DNA of 64,000 nt from Bacteroidota bacterium (GTDB lineage: Bacteria > Bacteroidota > Bacteroidia > NS11-12g > UBA955): assembly GCA_005798825.1 (NCBI GenBank), contig SYIL01000004.1, positions 124,001-188,000 of the forward strand, read 5' to 3'. Under the pieces are notes generated by a model, which had not been told where the DNA came from, made no database searches, and was given only the letters and a program-made list of their open reading frames with translations. A program made the position numbers and the translations under genes. Shown here piece by piece: positions 29,745-38,563 of this stretch (position 1 is the first letter of the stretch; every line of letters begins with the position of its first letter).

Positions 29745-30283
29745 TCTGTATTGCTTAATAACCAAACTTGTTGAACTGTTTCACTCCAATCTACTTTAAC
29801 ATGTTCTCCAGTACTGCGTGAATCTACCTCAACCCCTACATAATTTGGAGATATTGGCAATTCTCTTTTAAACCGGCGGTCGACAAGGACCATTAGCTCT
29901 ATTTGTTTGGGTCGTCCAAAACTCATCAACGCATCTAAAGAAGCCCTGACACTCCGACCTGTATACAATACATCGTCTACCATTATAATTTGAAGACCTT
30001 CCGTAGAAAAATTAATGGTCGATCGTTTGGGCATAAAAATTTCACCTCGCCCGATGTCATCCCTGAAGAAAGTATGGTCTAATTCTCCGTAAAGAAGACT
30101 GTTTTCGGGTTGAAGTTCTGTGATTACATCTAAAATACGCTTCGCCAAATTAACCCCTCTGGGTTGCAATCCGATCATTGCAGAATTCGAGAAATTACCG
30201 TGAATTTCAATCAATTGCAAGGCAAACCTCTTAACAATGAGGTCAAATTTTGCTGGGCTGATGAGCAATTTAGGCTGGCTCAT
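29741..30283 (-). CDS. pyrR: PyrR family bifunctional pyr operon regulator/uracil phosphoribosyltransferase
   Basis: IQPRGVNLAKRI-like (GLQPRGVNLAKRI); IIMVDDVLYTGRSVRASLDALM; VLVDRRFKRELPI. Confidence 0.96.
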   Translation of the reverse strand: MSQPKLLISPAKFDLIVKRFALQLIEIHGNFSNSAMIGLQPRGVNLAKRILDVITELQPENSLLYGELDHTFFRDDIGRGEIFMPKRSTINFSTEGLQIIMVDDVLYTGRSVRASLDALMSFGRPKQIELMVLVDRRFKRELPISPNYVGVEVDSRSTGEHVKVDWSETVQQVWLLSNTE

Positions 30284-30683
30284 TTGACAACAAAATTACG
30301 GTATCGAACTCATCTTTTGATATACTTATTACGGATAATCTTGGTTGTTTGATTAACCCTATCGAAGACAATCTAGGATCAGACTTAAGAATGGCTAAAG
30401 GAACAGGGTTTTTGAGTTGGAAAGAAGGCCTAATGTCCACCACAACCCATGCAGGTTCATCGGAAGTTGGGTCGGGATAGTGTGTTTTGACCACTTCCGC
30501 AACCCCAACAATTTCTTTGCCTTCATTGCTGTGGTAAAAAAGACAAACATCCAATAACTCCATTGCCATAAGGTTGTTTCTTGCTTGATAATTGCGAACC
30601 CCATCCCAAAAAGTAAGCTTTTCTTTCATAAACCGCTCCCAACTATACTTAAAGGGTTCAGATTTAATCAGCCAATAGTTCAT
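30270..30683 (-). CDS. EVE domain-containing protein
   Basis: MNYWLIKSEPFKYSWERFMKEKLTFWDGVRNYQARNNLMAMELLDVCLFYHSN. Confidence 0.93.
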   Translation of the reverse strand: MNYWLIKSEPFKYSWERFMKEKLTFWDGVRNYQARNNLMAMELLDVCLFYHSNEGKEIVGVAEVVKTHYPDPTSDEPAWVVVDIRPSFQLKNPVPLAILKSDPRLSSIGLIKQPRLSVISISKDEFDTVILLSNEPA

Positions 30684-30860
30684 GAAGGCAAATTAAGGGT
30701 TTAAATATGAAACACAAAGATTGAGAACCAATATAGAATCACCATTTTGTCTACAATTCGAGTATTGCCAAAAAAATTAACAAAAAAAAATAGATTTTCT
30801 TGCCATTATGTATTTTTTGTTGTTCATTTACACGACATAAACTTGTCAATATTTTTAACA

Positions 30861-31679
30861 ATGTACTTAAAAGAAAATCTCAAGCTCCTGCGCAAACGCA
30901 GAAAAAGAAGCCAAGAAGATGTTGCAAAAAGTCTTTTACTCACTCGATCTGCATACAATAGCTATGAAAACGGGGTTGCCGAACCTGGCATTTTCGTATT
31001 GATTAGACTCTCTGATTTTTTTCAAATTAATATCGATAAACTGTTACGCAATAATTTGTGCACTATGGGAGAACAGCAACTTTCACAATTGGAAAAAGGG
31101 ATTGATTTTGACCTTACAGGCACTCGGCTTAGGGTTTTGGCTACCACCATTAGTGAGCAGAATGAAGAAAATATCGAATTGGTCCCCATTAAAGCCAAGG
31201 CAGGCTATGCAACTGGCTATGCAGATCCAGATTATATCAAAACATTGCCGGCATTCAATTTGCCCTTTCTTTCTGCCAACAAAAAATACCGGAGTTTTCC
31301 CATTCAAGGAGACAGTATGCCACCCGTTACAGAGGGCGCTTTTGTTACTGGAGAATACATACAAGATTGGAATATTGTTCGCAATGGCCACCCCTATATT
31401 GTAATCACACAAGAAGACGGGATCGTTTTTAAGGTTTTGTACAATCGCATCGAGGAAGATGGAACCTTTTTACTTTGCAGTACCAACCCTCTGTATGCAC
31501 CCTATTCGGTTAAGGTGGGTTTGATATTGGAAATCTGGAAATTCGTAAACTACATAAACCCAAAATTTGAAGACCCAAAAACAACGGAATCAGAAGATAT
31601 TGGCCCTGCGATTAGGATGATACAAAGAGAAATCGGACTTATCAAAGACAAGGTTAAAAATATTGAAGAAAAAATCTAA
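30861..31679 (+). CDS. XRE-family HTH regulator with LexA-like S24 peptidase domain
   Basis: HTH LRKRRKRSQEDVAKSLLLTRSAYNSYENGVAEPG; AKAGYATGYAD; FPIQGDSMPPV (Ser); GIVFKVLY (Lys). Confidence 0.88.
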   Translation: MYLKENLKLLRKRRKRSQEDVAKSLLLTRSAYNSYENGVAEPGIFVLIRLSDFFQINIDKLLRNNLCTMGEQQLSQLEKGIDFDLTGTRLRVLATTISEQNEENIELVPIKAKAGYATGYADPDYIKTLPAFNLPFLSANKKYRSFPIQGDSMPPVTEGAFVTGEYIQDWNIVRNGHPYIVITQEDGIVFKVLYNRIEEDGTFLLCSTNPLYAPYSVKVGLILEIWKFVNYINPKFEDPKTTESEDIGPAIRMIQREIGLIKDKVKNIEEKI

Positions 31680-31860
31680 GTGCATAAAATTCATTGCCAT
31701 TGGCATTTTTATAGTTTTAGGTAAGATGAAGCAGAGGGCAAAAAAATGTCCTTACATGTATCCATTGAAATAATTGAGGGCCTTTGATATATTTAGCACC
31801 CCCATATGGCGCATAATCGGAACTTACGTTTTATTTTTGCAAACACTTTATTTGAAGTAA

Positions 31861-32847
31861 ATGAAATTTGGTAAGAAAGAGCATATCAATTGGTATAAAC
31901 TAATGTTGTTACAGCGTCGTTTCGAAGAGAAAACTGCGCAGTTGTACGGTCAACAAAAAATCAAGGGTTTCTGTCATCTTTATATTGGACAAGAGGCCAT
32001 TACGTCTGGAATGGCATCTGCAATAAAAAAAGGCGATAAAGTCATTACTGCATACAGAGATCATGGACACGCCCTTTCCATGGGTATTAGCGCCAATTCG
32101 GTAATGGCTGAGCTATTTGGCAAAGCATCTGGTTGCACCGGAGGAAAAGGTGGCAGCATGCACATGTTTTCAAAAGAACATGATTTTGTGGGGGGTCATG
32201 GAATCGTGGGTGCGCAAATCCCCTTGGGCGCTGGTCTTGCTTTTGCTGAAAAATACAATGCTACTTCCAATGTATGCCTTACTTTTTTTGGTGATGGCGC
32301 TGCCAGACAAGGGGCTTTACACGAAGCTTTTAATATGGCCATGTTGTGGAAATTACCGGTCGTTTTTATTTGTGAAAACAATGAATACGCAATGGGAACA
32401 AGTGTTGCGCGTACAAGCAATCTCGTTGAAATTTACAAACTAGGATTGGCTTATGAGATGCCCAGTTATCAGGTCGATGGAATGTGTTGTGAGACTGTTC
32501 ACCAGGCAATATATAATGCCTGTGAGCATGCTAGAGAAGGCAAAGGCCCAGTATTTTTAGAGATAAAAACATACCGTTATCGTGGACACAGCATGAGTGA
32601 CCCGGCCAGTTACAGATCAAAAAATGAGGTGGCTGACTACAAGGAAAAGGACCCCTTGGAAACTACCAAAGCGATTATATTGGAAAAAAAGTACGCTTCT
32701 GAATTGGAATTAGATCTGATAGAAGAAGGAATAATGGATGAAATAAATGCCAGCGTGGTATTTGCTGAAAATGCGGCTTACCCTGAAGCCAAAGACCTAT
32801 TTAAGGATGTGTATGTAGAAAACGACTATCCTTATATTACCGATTAA
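31861..32847 (+). CDS. pdhA: pyruvate dehydrogenase E1 component subunit alpha
   Basis: MLLQRRFEEKTAQLYGQQKIKGFCHLYIGQEAI; FFGDGAARQGALHEAFNMA; TYRYRGHSMSDPASYRS. Confidence 0.96.
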   Translation: MKFGKKEHINWYKLMLLQRRFEEKTAQLYGQQKIKGFCHLYIGQEAITSGMASAIKKGDKVITAYRDHGHALSMGISANSVMAELFGKASGCTGGKGGSMHMFSKEHDFVGGHGIVGAQIPLGAGLAFAEKYNATSNVCLTFFGDGAARQGALHEAFNMAMLWKLPVVFICENNEYAMGTSVARTSNLVEIYKLGLAYEMPSYQVDGMCCETVHQAIYNACEHAREGKGPVFLEIKTYRYRGHSMSDPASYRSKNEVADYKEKDPLETTKAIILEKKYASELELDLIEEGIMDEINASVVFAENAAYPEAKDLFKDVYVENDYPYITD

Positions 32848-32886
32848 TTTATTAATATATTATATTCGCCCCCTGTTTAACACATT

Positions 32887-33567
32887 ATGAACATTAAAGA
32901 AAGACTTCAAGCGGTTCAGTTGAGAATCAGTGATTTTCATCAAAAACATAAAAACATAGTCCTGTATACTGGATTATCGCTGCTTATTGCCATTGGCTCT
33001 ATTGTGTATTGGTTCAATTTTTATTTGCCCGACCAAGAAAAAGAAGCGGCCAATAAATTTGCCAAAATATACCACTATTTTAAGACGGATTCTTTTGATA
33101 TCGTTCTTAAAGGTGACAAAAAAAAACGTATTGTTTCTGCTGTTGAAATCGCAGATAATTACAGCTATACAGACAAAGGAAAAGAAGCTGCATTGATTGT
33201 AGGTCTTTCATACATGCATAAAAATGAATTTAAAAAAGCCTTGGATTATTTGAATAATTTCAATGCCGCTGGGGATGCTTTCTTAGAACCAGCTATCATG
33301 GGTGCAAAAGCTACATGCTACTCCGGATTAGGAGAAACATCCAAAGCTGCTGGCTTATTTGAAGATGCCGCAGAATTAGGAGATAACGACTTTACCAGCA
33401 GTATGTACTACAAAAAGGCAGCCATTCACTTTGAAATGGCAAAAGAATACAGTTCAGCCCTTGAATGCTATCAAATATTAGAGAGTAAATACAATGCCAC
33501 CCAAGATGGATCGGATGCGGAAAAATTCATCTACCGACTCAAAGGATTACTGGGTGATTTAAATTGA
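32887..33567 (+). CDS. tetratricopeptide-type membrane-anchored protein (YfgM-like)
   Basis: N-terminal TM IVLYTGLSLLIAIGSIVYWFNFYL followed by TPR-like helices. Confidence 0.75.
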   Translation: MNIKERLQAVQLRISDFHQKHKNIVLYTGLSLLIAIGSIVYWFNFYLPDQEKEAANKFAKIYHYFKTDSFDIVLKGDKKKRIVSAVEIADNYSYTDKGKEAALIVGLSYMHKNEFKKALDYLNNFNAAGDAFLEPAIMGAKATCYSGLGETSKAAGLFEDAAELGDNDFTSSMYYKKAAIHFEMAKEYSSALECYQILESKYNATQDGSDAEKFIYRLKGLLGDLN

Positions 33568-33578
33568 TTCCAACTTAA

Positions 33579-34079
33579 GTGGCTACAACGCTAAAATCTA
33601 ACCCTTCATTACCCCCCCACTTTTCCGATTCTCGATATACAATTGGAATTGTTACCTCTGTTTGGAATAAACAAATTACCGATGCATTAAAAAATGGCGC
33701 TATCAGTACCTTAAAGCAATTCAAACAGATTCAATCATTAGAAATTAAACAATGCTCTGTTCCAGGTGTGTTTGAGATCGCAACCTGTGCCCAATGGTTT
33801 TTTGAAAATGGTTGCGATGCAGTTGTCAATTTGGGTTGCGTGATTCAAGGAGAAACCCCACATTTCGACTTTATATGTAAATCTGCAGCAGATAGCATAT
33901 CGCAATTGGCATTAAAATACAGTAAACCTTGTATTTTTGGAGTTCTAACAACTAAAAATTTTGCACAAGCCCTAGAACGTGCAGGCGGTTCTTTGGGCAA
34001 TAAAGGGTCTGAAGCTGCCGAAGCTGCACTATGGATGTTGATGAGGAAAGACGAATTATTAAAAGGAAAGAATAGTTAG
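33579..34079 (+). CDS. ribH: 6,7-dimethyl-8-ribityllumazine synthase (GTG start)
   Basis: IGIVTSVWNKQITDALKNGA; VPGVFEIATCAQWF; LGCVIQGETPHFDFIC; NKGSEAAEAALWML. Confidence 0.96.
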   Translation: MATTLKSNPSLPPHFSDSRYTIGIVTSVWNKQITDALKNGAISTLKQFKQIQSLEIKQCSVPGVFEIATCAQWFFENGCDAVVNLGCVIQGETPHFDFICKSAADSISQLALKYSKPCIFGVLTTKNFAQALERAGGSLGNKGSEAAEAALWMLMRKDELLKGKNS

Positions 34080-34089
34080 AGGCATTGAA

Positions 34090-35901
34090 ATGGTAAAAAA
34101 AGTCGGCCCAATAGCGGAAACGTATAGTGATCAATTGAACGACGTCGAACAATTGATGGAGCAAAACCCTGATGAAAATCTGGCTGAAAACATCTATTCT
34201 AAACTCAGCAAGGAAGAGATTTTATTAAAAGCAAAAGAATTGGTGCACACCGCGGATACAAAGAAAGCGGCATTGGAATACCAAGGATTGCTCAATGCAT
34301 TTGATGATTTGATGGACCAAGAGAGACCTTCTTTAATTCGCCAATGGGTAGAGGATGGAAACGACGCTCGTGCTTTTGTTTCCCCCAAAGACGAGGCCAA
34401 GCAAGAACTAAATTCATTGCTTCAAGCATTTAAGAAGCGTAAAAATGAAGAAAGGAAACGTGCCGAAGAAGAAAAGATTGTTAATCTTAAACACAAGCAA
34501 TCTGTATTAGAGAATATAAAGATTTTGGTTGAGTCTGAAGAAACCGAAAAAAGTCTGTCAACCCTGAGAGAGTATATGCGTCAGTGGAGAGAAATACGTC
34601 AAATACCCAAAGAATACCAAAACGAATTGCACATTTCGTACAAGTTTTTCATAGATAAGTTCTATGACCAAATGTCTGTTTTCAATGAATTGAAAGATCT
34701 GGATAAAGACAAAAATTTAGAACTGAAAATTGAGTTGATCAAGCGAGCAGAAGCGTTAAAGGATGAACCAAATATTAGAAAAGCTCTTTTACAACTCAAT
34801 AAATACCATGAAGATTGGAAAAATACCGGTCCTGTAAGGAATGACATTTCGGAAGATATTTGGAAGCGATTTAAAACTTCTTCGGACATTGTTATCCAAG
34901 CAAAAAAAGAACAGCAAGAAAAAATTGATACCAATCGCCAATACAATTTAGAAAAAAAATTGATTTTGATCGAAAAAGGAGAGTTGGCAATTTCTGTTCT
35001 GCCGACGCAACACAAAGAATGGTCTAAGTTGTCTTCGGCATTGGAAAACCTGATGGACGAATGGAAGAAGATAGGTCCCGTTCCAAGCCAAAATAATGAA
35101 GAAACATGGCTGCGCTTCAAAGCCATTCGCAACCATTTCTTTGGTGAACGCAAGCATTTTTTTAAAGATGTTCAAAACAGTAAAAAAGACAATTTAGAAA
35201 AAAAGACTTTGCTTTGTTTAGAAGCAGAAAAACTTAAAGATTCTGAAGAGTTTATAAAAACAACCGCTGCTTTACAAAAATTACTAGAGGAATGGAAAAA
35301 AATTGGTCCTGTTCCAGAGGAACAAAACAATCAAATTTGGCATAAATTCAAGGCCGCTTTTGATCATTTTTATACCCGTAAAAATGTATGGTTTAAGCTG
35401 AAAAAAACAGAATCTTCTGGATCAATTGAAAAAAAGAAAGCGATCATCAAAAGTCTTGAGATATTGAATGGTTCAGAAGCTCAAAACCAACAAACACTTC
35501 TTAATGATTTGAAGTTATTTCAAAAACAATGGAATGAAGCAGGCTTCGTCTCTGGCAAATCTTACCAGCAACTAAATAAAACATACCAAGCACTAACAGA
35601 TGAAATATTTGCTCGCTATAAATCTTTAAACATGGCAAATCGTTCTTCGGGCAAAGGCGTTCAGCGCAATACGTTTCAAAGTCAATCTTTACCCCAAAAA
35701 TCTACTCAAGATCGAAAATTACAGGAAACCATTTCTAGATTGCGGGATGAAATTTTGACAATGGAAAGCAATAAAAGTTTTTTTAAACATTCCAAAAACA
35801 CCGAAGCGGTGACCATTCAAATTGATGAATCGATTTCAAAAGTTAGAGCTGAAATCGCAAAAGCTGAACAGGAATTGAAACTCCTTAAAAGTTCATCGTG
35901 A
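34090..35901 (+). CDS. DUF349 domain-containing protein (about five repeats)
   Basis: Repeated W(K/R)xxGPVP....xxIWxRFKxxxDxFYxxK units. Confidence 0.93.
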   Translation: MVKKVGPIAETYSDQLNDVEQLMEQNPDENLAENIYSKLSKEEILLKAKELVHTADTKKAALEYQGLLNAFDDLMDQERPSLIRQWVEDGNDARAFVSPKDEAKQELNSLLQAFKKRKNEERKRAEEEKIVNLKHKQSVLENIKILVESEETEKSLSTLREYMRQWREIRQIPKEYQNELHISYKFFIDKFYDQMSVFNELKDLDKDKNLELKIELIKRAEALKDEPNIRKALLQLNKYHEDWKNTGPVRNDISEDIWKRFKTSSDIVIQAKKEQQEKIDTNRQYNLEKKLILIEKGELAISVLPTQHKEWSKLSSALENLMDEWKKIGPVPSQNNEETWLRFKAIRNHFFGERKHFFKDVQNSKKDNLEKKTLLCLEAEKLKDSEEFIKTTAALQKLLEEWKKIGPVPEEQNNQIWHKFKAAFDHFYTRKNVWFKLKKTESSGSIEKKKAIIKSLEILNGSEAQNQQTLLNDLKLFQKQWNEAGFVSGKSYQQLNKTYQALTDEIFARYKSLNMANRSSGKGVQRNTFQSQSLPQKSTQDRKLQETISRLRDEILTMESNKSFFKHSKNTEAVTIQIDESISKVRAEIAKAEQELKLLKSSS

Positions 35902-36731
35902 CGCGCAATCGCTTTTTCGGCTTTGTCGATTATCTTATTTATTTATTTCAGGCCAATAGTCGCCACGGAATCCACTCGCCTTTTGTATATCAACTCGCTG
36001 AAAACATTGTATATGGCTCTGCGATTTCAACAACAGAAAACATAGCCGAATTGTGCAGAAAAAGAATGATTCAATCAAATAGCAAGATATCATTTAACAT
36101 GAATACTCCCCTTATGATGGGCAAGGTAGCAGAACAAAAAATAGTGTCTGCCAAATACGCAAGATTAATTTATCGTTTGTCTTTGCTAAGTCCACATAAA
36201 CACATTGTTGAAGTGGGCAGTTCTTTTGCTGTATTGCCTTTGTATTTGCAAAGGGAGAACACAAACAATCTTGAACGCTTATTTTCCAGAACCACAACAT
36301 CTGGCGAAACTGTCAATCTTGAATCCAATACAATTGCATACCATATTTTTGAACGCGCTGGCAAATCGCTGGAGATAACTGAATTTAACCTGCGAAAATA
36401 TCACAGTTCGGAAAGAGTAACAACCCATATATATCAATCTGCATCTGATATAATCCAAAAATTACACACAGTGGATGAAATTGGATTGTTTATTTTGTAT
36501 GATTATTTCGAAGAAGACGAATTCTGGAAAATAATCGATTGTATAATCCCAAAATTGGGTTCTGAGGGCGCATTTGTCATGGTCAAGAAAAATCGAAGTT
36601 CTTTTCAAGAACAACGATGGAAGCAAATTGAAATGTATGATCCCTTTACTGTTTCGATAGATTTGTTTAATATTGGACTTGCATTTGCCCGAACTGAACA
36701 AATAAAAGAAACATTCATAATACGTTATTGA
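35898..36731 (+). CDS. SAM-dependent methyltransferase-like protein (GTG start)
   Basis: NRFFGFVDYLIYLFQANSRHGIHSPFVYQLAENIVY; HIVEVGSSFAVLPLYL; GTGA overlap with the upstream gene. Confidence 0.65.
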   Translation: MTRNRFFGFVDYLIYLFQANSRHGIHSPFVYQLAENIVYGSAISTTENIAELCRKRMIQSNSKISFNMNTPLMMGKVAEQKIVSAKYARLIYRLSLLSPHKHIVEVGSSFAVLPLYLQRENTNNLERLFSRTTTSGETVNLESNTIAYHIFERAGKSLEITEFNLRKYHSSERVTTHIYQSASDIIQKLHTVDEIGLFILYDYFEEDEFWKIIDCIIPKLGSEGAFVMVKKNRSSFQEQRWKQIEMYDPFTVSIDLFNIGLAFARTEQIKETFIIRY

Positions 36732-36733
36732 AG

Positions 36734-37129
36734 ATGAAGTATTCACATTTAATCCGGGTTCGCTATTGTGAATGTGATCCAATGGGTTTTGTCCACCACT
36801 CCGTGTATGCTTGGTATTTTGAACAAGCCCGAACTGAACAAATGCGAAATAAAGGCCTCAGTTACAAAGAGATGGAAGAAAATGGGCTTATTATGCCTGT
36901 TCGTTCTATGCAAATTGAATTTAAAAAAGCCGGCAGATATGATGATGTATTGCGTATCGAAGTATTAATACCCGAAAAACCGACTGTGCGGTGTATATTT
37001 CTTTTTGAAACCTACAACCAACAGGACGAATTGTTAAATACTGCGAGGATGGAAATGTTTTATGCCCGAAAGCTTGATCTTAAACCCATTAAAATTCCAG
37101 CAATTATTTTAGAAAAATACGATTTTTAA
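36734..37129 (+). CDS. acyl-CoA thioesterase, 4HBT/YbgC type
   Basis: RVRYCECDPMGFVHHSVYAWYFEQARTEQMR. Confidence 0.92.
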   Translation: MKYSHLIRVRYCECDPMGFVHHSVYAWYFEQARTEQMRNKGLSYKEMEENGLIMPVRSMQIEFKKAGRYDDVLRIEVLIPEKPTVRCIFLFETYNQQDELLNTARMEMFYARKLDLKPIKIPAIILEKYDF

Positions 37130-37135
37130 TTCTTC

Positions 37136-38146
37136 ATGGCACCTCCATTGTACAAATCGATGCGTAATAATACTCCAACCCCTGGCAGTGGTGAGTCAGA
37201 AAACGACTTAAAACCCGAATCAACGGGAGCCTCTGAAATGCCTGGCCATCGTTTTTTTTACTACATAAGAAACAAACGTCTTGCGGCTTTTCAGGGTGAA
37301 ACTATTTATAATGTTGGGATCTATTTTTGGAGAGCTATATTCAAAGAAAATTTAAGTTCTAGGGCATCGAGTTTAAGTTTCAACTTTTTTCTCGCACTTT
37401 TCCCCGCCATTATTTTTCTGCTAACCCTCATAGCCTATCTTCCATTTCAGGGCCTAAAAATGCAATTTATTCAAGAATTGGCTAGGGTTTTGCCAAAACA
37501 AAGCTTCCAAGAGATTCACGGTACCATCCTTGAAATTCTCAATAAACAAAATACCGGTTTATTGTCTTTTGGTTTTATCACAACACTATATTTTGTTTCC
37601 AACGCATTTCATTTACTCATCATATCCTTTGATCGTCGATTGCCTCAAGGGGAAAAAAAAAATTGGTTTCAAATTCGTGGTAAAGCGATATTCTTAACTT
37701 TTTGGTTAACAATACTCATCATTATTGCCTTGCTTATTCTAACATGGGCTTTCCAAAGCGTTATTTATATCAATACGCATCAATTGCCCTTGGCGGGTCT
37801 TTATGAATTCTGTATACTTTTTCTCGAATACATAATATTGGCTGCATTGATGTTTATTATCATTTCCAGTATCTACTACTTTGGTCCATCCAATTCTAAA
37901 AGATGGCGTTTTTTTACCCCTGGGGGTACCATGGCGTCGGTTTTGGCGGGACTTTCATCCATTGCATTTGGTTTTTATGTAAATAACTTTAATGCCTATA
38001 ACAAGGTTTATGGATCAATTGGTGCAATAATCGCCCTAATGGTACTGATCTATATCAATATGCTTACGACAATCATAGGATTTGAACTCAATGTGAGCAT
38101 CGACAAAGCAATGCTCAAAAAAACCGATATACCGGGCAATCTATAG
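37136..38146 (+). CDS. YihY/virulence factor BrkB family membrane protein
   Basis: SSRASSLSFNFFLALFPAIIFLLTLIAYLP; KVYGSIGAIIALMVLIYINMLTTIIGFELN. Confidence 0.94.
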   Translation: MAPPLYKSMRNNTPTPGSGESENDLKPESTGASEMPGHRFFYYIRNKRLAAFQGETIYNVGIYFWRAIFKENLSSRASSLSFNFFLALFPAIIFLLTLIAYLPFQGLKMQFIQELARVLPKQSFQEIHGTILEILNKQNTGLLSFGFITTLYFVSNAFHLLIISFDRRLPQGEKKNWFQIRGKAIFLTFWLTILIIIALLILTWAFQSVIYINTHQLPLAGLYEFCILFLEYIILAALMFIIISSIYYFGPSNSKRWRFFTPGGTMASVLAGLSSIAFGFYVNNFNAYNKVYGSIGAIIALMVLIYINMLTTIIGFELNVSIDKAMLKKTDIPGNL

Positions 38147-38170
38147 AATATTCAAAACCAAACACCTAGA

Positions 38171-38485
38171 TTAAGCGATAAATATTTTTTTCAAAAAACC
38201 CTCTCCCATTTTTTCGTTTACAGCTTTGATAATTAATTCTTTCTGCAAAAACATTTCGTTTTTTAATGGCGCTTGATCAAATGTTACATATAGGGTTTTT
38301 CCTTTCATGGAAATTGAACAAGTATGCCTTGCGATTAGCTCTCCAACAATGTCTGCCCAAACTTTTACCAATTCAATCTCATCTATTTTTTGGGTGATAC
38401 GGTATTTATTATACACTCGTTGAATGACGTCAGCAATGTTCTTTTCTTTGCGTTCTGGGACATCCCTATTTTCCATTTCTATCAT
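38171..38485 (-). CDS. DUF721 (DciA-like) domain protein
   Basis: VIQRVYNKYRITQKIDEIELVKVWADIVGELIARHTCSISMKGKTLYVTFDQAPLKNEMF. Confidence 0.88.
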   Translation of the reverse strand: MIEMENRDVPERKEKNIADVIQRVYNKYRITQKIDEIELVKVWADIVGELIARHTCSISMKGKTLYVTFDQAPLKNEMFLQKELIIKAVNEKMGEGFLKKIFIA

Positions 38486-38563
38486 TGTCTTGGGATAATT
38501 TGTAATGGGTATTTTTTTGAAAGTAATAGATTTTTTTACAATATTAATTGTTCTAACTGTTTG

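Noticed and set aside
30834-30847. GACA-N6-TGTC dyad upstream of the XRE/S24 regulator as an autoregulatory site
   Set aside because: Only 4-bp arms in AT-rich DNA; expected by chance; no second copy seen.
30861-31679. Prophage or ICE remnant because of an S24-type repressor
   Set aside because: Neighbours are core metabolic genes; no integrase, att repeats or structural genes.
34662-35153. 163-aa minus-strand ORF
   Set aside because: Antisense to the repeat-rich DUF349 gene; product of coding-strand codon bias.
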